A stretch of DNA of 48,709 nucleotides from CBDCOD01 sp965219665. GTDB taxonomy: Bacteria > Pseudomonadota > Gammaproteobacteria > CAKMZV01. Shown here one piece after another: positions 44,731-48,709 of this stretch. The stretch covers positions 1 through 48,709 of the forward strand of contig CBDCOD010000008.1 of assembly GCA_965219665.1 (NCBI GenBank). Direction: 5' to 3'. How positions within the stretch are numbered: position 1 is the stretch's first letter; every line of letters starts with the position of its first letter. A program made the position numbers and the translations under genes. A model generated the notes under the pieces. The model did not search any database, was not told the origin of the DNA, and saw only the letters and a list, made by a program, of their open reading frames with translations.

Positions 44731-45249
44731 TTATTTTTTTTGAGCAGCATCTTCTACCAACTTATGAGTAAATGCTTCTTCCTGAACCAGCCCCTCAATT
44801 TGCACTTTATCGGTCTTTGTAGAGGTTTCAGTCTGACTCTGTACAAAATTTTGCAACTCTTCAGCAATAGATTCTGAATAACTATTTGTAAAATCAGTAT
44901 CTCCATATCGAAAACTCCTCCCATCAAAATTGCTACCTGATTCAACACGCAAATCACGAACATGCACATCACCATGTACACTACCTTTTTGAATGATTTC
45001 TAAAATAGCACAGTCAATTTGCCCATGAAATTCACCACTAATAATGACATGCCTAGCCCGCAAAAAACCACGCATATGACCAGACTCTCCTATGGAAAAA
45101 TCATTATCTGAAAATACATTGCCCACCAGGACACCGTCTACGTGCATTTGGTCATACAGGCGCAACGTACCATTAAACTGGCTGCCTGATGCAAGGATAC
45201 TCTTGTTTAGTTTGCTTGAAACGCGGTTAGACTTACTAAAGACTGCCAT
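44731..45249 (-). CDS. Bactofilin (polymer-forming cytoskeletal protein)
   Basis: 172 aa. The central part (about 18-110) is a beta-helix of bactofilin type: ILASGSQFNGTLRL, DGVLVGNVFSDNDFSIGE, FHGQIDCAILEIIQKGSV and GDVHVRDLRVESG. Tails at both ends are charged and likely disordered. GTGAGG precedes the ATG. The gene begins 43 bp inside the end of the M23 peptidase gene. Bactofilins often act with M23 peptidases in cell shape, so a joint role is plausible. Confidence 0.92.
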   Translation of the reverse strand: MAVFSKSNRVSSKLNKSILASGSQFNGTLRLYDQMHVDGVLVGNVFSDNDFSIGESGHMRGFLRARHVIISGEFHGQIDCAILEIIQKGSVHGDVHVRDLRVESGSNFDGRSFRYGDTDFTNSYSESIAEELQNFVQSQTETSTKTDKVQIEGLVQEEAFTHKLVEDAAQKK

Positions 45250-46124
45250 GGAACATACCTCACTTGCTTAAATATTTTTTCATAATTTTCCAAATCCCAG
45301 CGCACAAAATATCTAGGATTTAATGGGCGTTGCACATAGGTTATTTCATAGTGCAAATGCGGACCAGTTACCACACCTGTGCGACCAGTCGTGCCGATAA
45401 CATCACCTTTTTTAACCACCTGCCCGACCTTAATACTTATAGAGTTTAAGTGGGCATACAAACTCCTGAATCCTAAACTATGACTCAAAATAATTAAAAT
45501 ACCATAACCACTTCTATGCCTGCCTGCAAATTCTACCACAGCATCTGCTGTAGCATATACGGGTGTACCAACCTTCGCTGCAAAATCAATGCCTGCATGC
45601 AACTCTCTCTTTTTTCTAATCGGATGGTTACGATAACCAAAACCACTTGTAATACGCTTATTCTCCTTAAGCGGATAACCACTGGGGATAGCTGCAAGCA
45701 TCTGTTTGCGCTCTCGTGAATTTTGCTCAGCAATCTGGATGCGCAATTCAAAATTATTCTCATCGTTTTTTGTGCTATCGGCACCCACTAAATCTTCTAT
45801 GCGCTCTAAAGCTGAATCCAGAAAATTGACCTTGCTACGCTCTTCCTCCAAAACTTGATACAACACGTACTGCTCGGCAAGTGTCTCCTGATGCAATAAT
45901 TCTTGCTGCTCCAATAATTGCTTATACGAGATATCTGTTTCCATACGCAGGGTGTCTAATGTTTGTGCTTCTTGTTTAAACCAAACGGCCAAACCAATAG
46001 AACATACTAAGGTGAGAACCAATACAAAAATTGAAATAAAGATACCATAGCGGAATAATTTACCGATTGAGTAGTGTTTTGCACTCCGAATAGTGCTAAT
46101 AGTCAGTGTAATGCGTTCTTGCAT
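45207..46124 (-). CDS. M23 family peptidoglycan endopeptidase, membrane anchored
   Basis: 305 aa. One N-terminal membrane span (about 27-48), a periplasmic coiled coil (about 52-112, rich in Glu and Gln), then the LytM domain (about 155-275). Zinc ligands are His176 and Asp180 in ELHAGIDF and His258 in PHLHYE; His225 in LYAHLNS and His256 complete the active site, so it looks catalytically intact. Most likely a D,D-endopeptidase of the periplasm. Its end overlaps the bactofilin gene. Confidence 0.93.
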   Translation of the reverse strand: MQERITLTISTIRSAKHYSIGKLFRYGIFISIFVLVLTLVCSIGLAVWFKQEAQTLDTLRMETDISYKQLLEQQELLHQETLAEQYVLYQVLEEERSKVNFLDSALERIEDLVGADSTKNDENNFELRIQIAEQNSRERKQMLAAIPSGYPLKENKRITSGFGYRNHPIRKKRELHAGIDFAAKVGTPVYATADAVVEFAGRHRSGYGILIILSHSLGFRSLYAHLNSISIKVGQVVKKGDVIGTTGRTGVVTGPHLHYEITYVQRPLNPRYFVRWDLENYEKIFKQVRYVPWQSLVSLTAFQAN

Positions 46125-46151
46125 CGCAAGTCATGCGCCTTAAAATGCGCT

Positions 46152-47228
46152 CTAGATAGATTGCTCCAAAGCTGCTGCTACTGCATCACCCATTGCCTCT
46201 GTTCCTATACTCTGACAGCCAATTTGTGCAATATCTCCCGTACGTAGCCCGCTGTCTAGAACTTGCTCAACTGCACGCTCAATTTTTTCAGCCCAATCAG
46301 TATATCCGCAAGAATAACGCAGCAGCATCGCCAAAGAAAGTATAGTTGCCAATGGATTGGCTTTATCTTGACCTGCAATATCTGGAGCTGACCCATGCAC
46401 CGGCTCATATAAGCCAAATTGATCCGTATTAAGCGCAGCAGATGGTAGCATACCAATTGACCCCGTCAGCATAGCAGCAGTATCTGACAAAATATCACCA
46501 AACATATTACCCGTTAGAATAACGTCAAACTGCTTGGGATTACGCACTAATTGCATAGAAGCATTGTCAACGTACATGTGGGTTAACTCGATATCTTTAT
46601 AGTTCTGTGCTTCTTCACTCACCACTTCGCGCCACAATTCCGTAACCTCTAACACATTCGCTTTGTCCACAGAGCACACTCTACCTTTTCGCAAGCGTGC
46701 CAACTCAAAAGCAACCTGTGCAATACGCCTAATTTCTGTCTCATCGTATACGTAAGTATTAAAGCCGCGGCGCACATTATCTACAATTTCTACGCCACGT
46801 GGCTTACCAAAATAAATACCACCAGTAAGCTCGCGAACAATCAAAATATCCAGTCCACTAACCACGTCAGGACGCAATGTAGAGCTATCTATCAACTGTG
46901 AAAATAATAAAGCAGGTCGCAAATTAGCAAATAATTCAAACTGCTGACGCAACCCCAATAAGCCCTTTTCAGGTCGCTGAGACATCGGCAGTGGCTCCCA
47001 TTTATAGCCACCTACTGCACCTAATAGTATAGCATCTGCCTGCTTGCCTAAGGCTAAAGTTTGTTGAGGAAGGGGAGTCCCTTCAGCATCAATAGCAGAT
47101 CCTCCTACTAATGCTTTTTCTGTTTCAATAGCCAGTCCTGCCTGCACTAAAACTGCAATACATTTCTCTGCCTGACGCACAATTTCTATACCAATTCCGT
47201 CACCAGGCAATAATAGTATTTTTACCAT
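46152..47228 (-). CDS. leuB: 3-isopropylmalate dehydrogenase
   Basis: Oxidises and decarboxylates 3-isopropylmalate in leucine synthesis. 358 aa. ILLLPGDGIGIEIV at the start, RELTGGIYFGKPRG for substrate, VDKANVLEVTELWREVV with catalytic Lys and GNMFGDILSDTAAML with metal-binding Asp. It overlaps the tyrA end by 7 bp. leuA, leuC and leuD are not in the window, which is unusual for leuB. Confidence 0.95.
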   Translation of the reverse strand: MVKILLLPGDGIGIEIVRQAEKCIAVLVQAGLAIETEKALVGGSAIDAEGTPLPQQTLALGKQADAILLGAVGGYKWEPLPMSQRPEKGLLGLRQQFELFANLRPALLFSQLIDSSTLRPDVVSGLDILIVRELTGGIYFGKPRGVEIVDNVRRGFNTYVYDETEIRRIAQVAFELARLRKGRVCSVDKANVLEVTELWREVVSEEAQNYKDIELTHMYVDNASMQLVRNPKQFDVILTGNMFGDILSDTAAMLTGSIGMLPSAALNTDQFGLYEPVHGSAPDIAGQDKANPLATILSLAMLLRYSCGYTDWAEKIERAVEQVLDSGLRTGDIAQIGCQSIGTEAMGDAVAAALEQSI

Positions 47229-48121
47229 TTTTTCTTACTCCTTAACCATTCGTCACGTCTTTTTTTTGTTGAATATAACCATTCGTATAGCATTCTATCA
47301 CTGCCACTTTCTGACTGGCTAATCATTTTGTCTATCTGCTTTAGGCGCTGAATATAATCTTTAATGACTTGTGAAATATGCACTCTGTTTGCTTGCAAAA
47401 TATCTGTCCACATTCTTGGCGAGCTGGACGCAATGCGAGAAAAATCAGCAAATCCTCCCGCAGCCAACTTGAAGCATAAATCGCTACTATCAGAACGGAC
47501 CAGAGCATCAACCAAAACATAAGCTAGTACATGTGGTAGGTGACTTATCTGTGCCAAAATAGCATCATGCTGCTCTAGTTCCATCGCTGTACAACGTGCA
47601 CCGCAATCAGCCCACATTTTTTCTATTAGTGCATATGCTTCCTTATTGATTGATGGCACACCTTCACACAGAACAACCCAAGCTTGCTGAAATAAGTCAG
47701 AATGTGCATGCTCTACACCAGATTGTTCACGCCCAGCAATAGGATGACCATATACCATTTGCTGCTGCTGGCGATGATTTAATACGGAACACACATCTTC
47801 ATACACAGACTGCTTTGTACTTCCCACATCAGTCAACACCCAGTTAGCTTGCCAGTAGGGCTGTAGTTGCTCTAATAAAGAGCGGTACGCACCAACTGGC
47901 GTTGCTAAAACGAGTATATCTGCCTGCTCAACTGCCCTATCAAGGCGTGTGCTTAATACGTCCACCGCACCACAAGTCAATGCAGCCTGGTTATTTGAAG
48001 GGCTATAGCCGTACACTGTATACCCTTTCTCTCGCAAGGCCATGCCTAATGAGCCACCAATAACGCCTACACCAAGAATGGCTACTGTCCTTGTGTTTAC
48101 TCTATTTCTACTCATTTTCAT
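47222..48121 (-). CDS. tyrA: Prephenate dehydrogenase
   Basis: Converts prephenate to 4-hydroxyphenylpyruvate on the way to tyrosine. 299 aa. GVGVIGGSLGMALREKGY binds NAD, VLTDVGSTKQ and GHPIAGREQSGVEHA are family motifs, and the catalytic His is in ISHLPHVLAYVL. It is a stand-alone enzyme without a chorismate mutase domain. The ATG overlaps the hisC stop, and its own end overlaps leuB. Confidence 0.93.
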   Translation of the reverse strand: MKMSRNRVNTRTVAILGVGVIGGSLGMALREKGYTVYGYSPSNNQAALTCGAVDVLSTRLDRAVEQADILVLATPVGAYRSLLEQLQPYWQANWVLTDVGSTKQSVYEDVCSVLNHRQQQQMVYGHPIAGREQSGVEHAHSDLFQQAWVVLCEGVPSINKEAYALIEKMWADCGARCTAMELEQHDAILAQISHLPHVLAYVLVDALVRSDSSDLCFKLAAGGFADFSRIASSSPRMWTDILQANRVHISQVIKDYIQRLKQIDKMISQSESGSDRMLYEWLYSTKKRRDEWLRSKKKW

Positions 48122-48709
48122 AGCGCAGAAAGTGCGTCTAACAGCCGATTATTCTCGGCAGCAGTACCAATAGATACTCGCACATGATCAGGCATCTTAT
48201 ACGCATCAAGATCACGCACCACTATCCCTTGCTCTAATAATTTTTGTGCCTGCATACTGCCGTTGTCTAATGCGATGGTAAGAAAATTTGCTGATGAAGG
48301 AAGATAGCGCATATTCATGCCTTGTAAAGCTTTTTCCATCACGCTTTTTTGCTCAAAATGCTGCTCAATCGTCTGTTGAATCCAATCCTGATCCTCTAAA
48401 GCATATTCTGCCGCCAACAATGCCACACTATTAACATTAAAGGGATGGCGCACACGATTAAGCCAATCTGCTATTTTTTCTGAACTCAATGCGTAGCCTA
48501 CACGTAACCCTGCTAACCCGTATGCTTTAGAAAAAGTACGCGTAATAATCAAATTTGGGAAAGCCTGTAGCCAAGCCACGCTATCATAACACTGTTCGGG
48601 TAGCAAATACTCAGAATACGCCTCATCTAACACAATGGCAATATGCTCAGGCACCTGTTGCAAAAAAGAGTACAACGCTTTTTTTTCAAGAAATGTCCCA
48701 GTTGGGTTG
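48118..48709 (-). CDS. hisC: Histidinol-phosphate aminotransferase, C-terminal part, cut by the window edge
   Basis: The frame is open to the last base of the window. The visible 196 residues begin NPTGTFLEKKAL, the substrate/PLP-region motif, and continue with IVLDEAYSEYL, the PLP lysine in TRTFSKAYGLAGLRVGYA, and RVSIGTAAENNRLL at the end. The start and N-terminal part lie outside. Adjacent to tyrA, it may also serve aromatic amino acid transamination, as in Pseudomonas-type hisC-tyrA arrangements; that is inference. Confidence 0.9.
   Translation of the reverse strand, partial: NPTGTFLEKKALYSFLQQVPEHIAIVLDEAYSEYLLPEQCYDSVAWLQAFPNLIITRTFSKAYGLAGLRVGYALSSEKIADWLNRVRHPFNVNSVALLAAEYALEDQDWIQQTIEQHFEQKSVMEKALQGMNMRYLPSSANFLTIALDNGSMQAQKLLEQGIVVRDLDAYKMPDHVRVSIGTAAENNRLLDALSAL

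Overview
This window looks like a piece of a moderately AT-rich gammaproteobacterial chromosome. The evidence is the FabA/FabB unsaturated fatty-acid pair, the MreBCD-PBP2-RodA-MltB elongation cluster, ErpA, KdsC, the methyltransferase-rnhA pairing known from enteric yafS-rnhA, and a TRAP transporter. I cannot place it below class. No rRNA, tRNA, CRISPR array, IS element or prophage was seen.

Region 1 (about 207-7628) is an accessory island. It is clearly more AT-rich than the rest, and all its genes are on the minus strand. It is built from integron gene cassettes: three attC-like sites (207-276, 4566-4644, 5707-5793) each follow a gene or gene pair. In transcription order the cassettes are: (1) a reverse transcriptase with a long C-terminal extension; (2) a PD-(D/E)XK nuclease-like protein; (3) a two-gene cassette with a SLOG/kinase-like/methyltransferase fusion protein followed by a tandem two-domain glycosyltransferase. 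No integrase gene is in the window, so this is a cassette cluster without a visible integrase. Cassette 3 is the best candidate for an undescribed system, and the reverse transcriptase is a candidate anti-phage gene. Bases 1-206 are AT-rich with nothing recognisable.

Region 2 (7629-15180): a junction stretch with one doubtful small ORF, a solitary trpB, an APC-type permease, then methyltransferase-rnhA, a fusion of two usually separate families (TIGR03546-like DUF2062 plus TIGR03545-like AsmA-type) and pgpA. A short ORF relic with an internal stop lies between pgpA and glmM.

Region 3 (15181-24145, minus strand): glmM, a short-type citrate synthase, erpA, aroA, queF, xth, nadC and parC. Several neighbours overlap or touch.

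Region 4 (24438-39016, plus strand): amtB; fabA-fabB-folK-midA; a TRAP transporter dctP-dctQ-dctM with a strong hairpin between dctP and dctQ; and mreB-mreC-mreD-mrdA-rodA-mltB, which together cover most of the rod-shape elongation machinery.

Region 5 (39031-48709, mostly minus): prfB without the usual programmed frameshift, thrC, kdsC, hom, a divergent Mth938-like gene whose start lies 2 bp from that of hom, asd, a bactofilin overlapping an upstream M23 peptidase gene, then leuB, tyrA and a hisC cut by the window edge. Asd, Hom and ThrC are three steps of threonine synthesis from aspartate. HisC and TyrA suggest aromatic/histidine metabolism, with AroA and TrpB elsewhere in the window.
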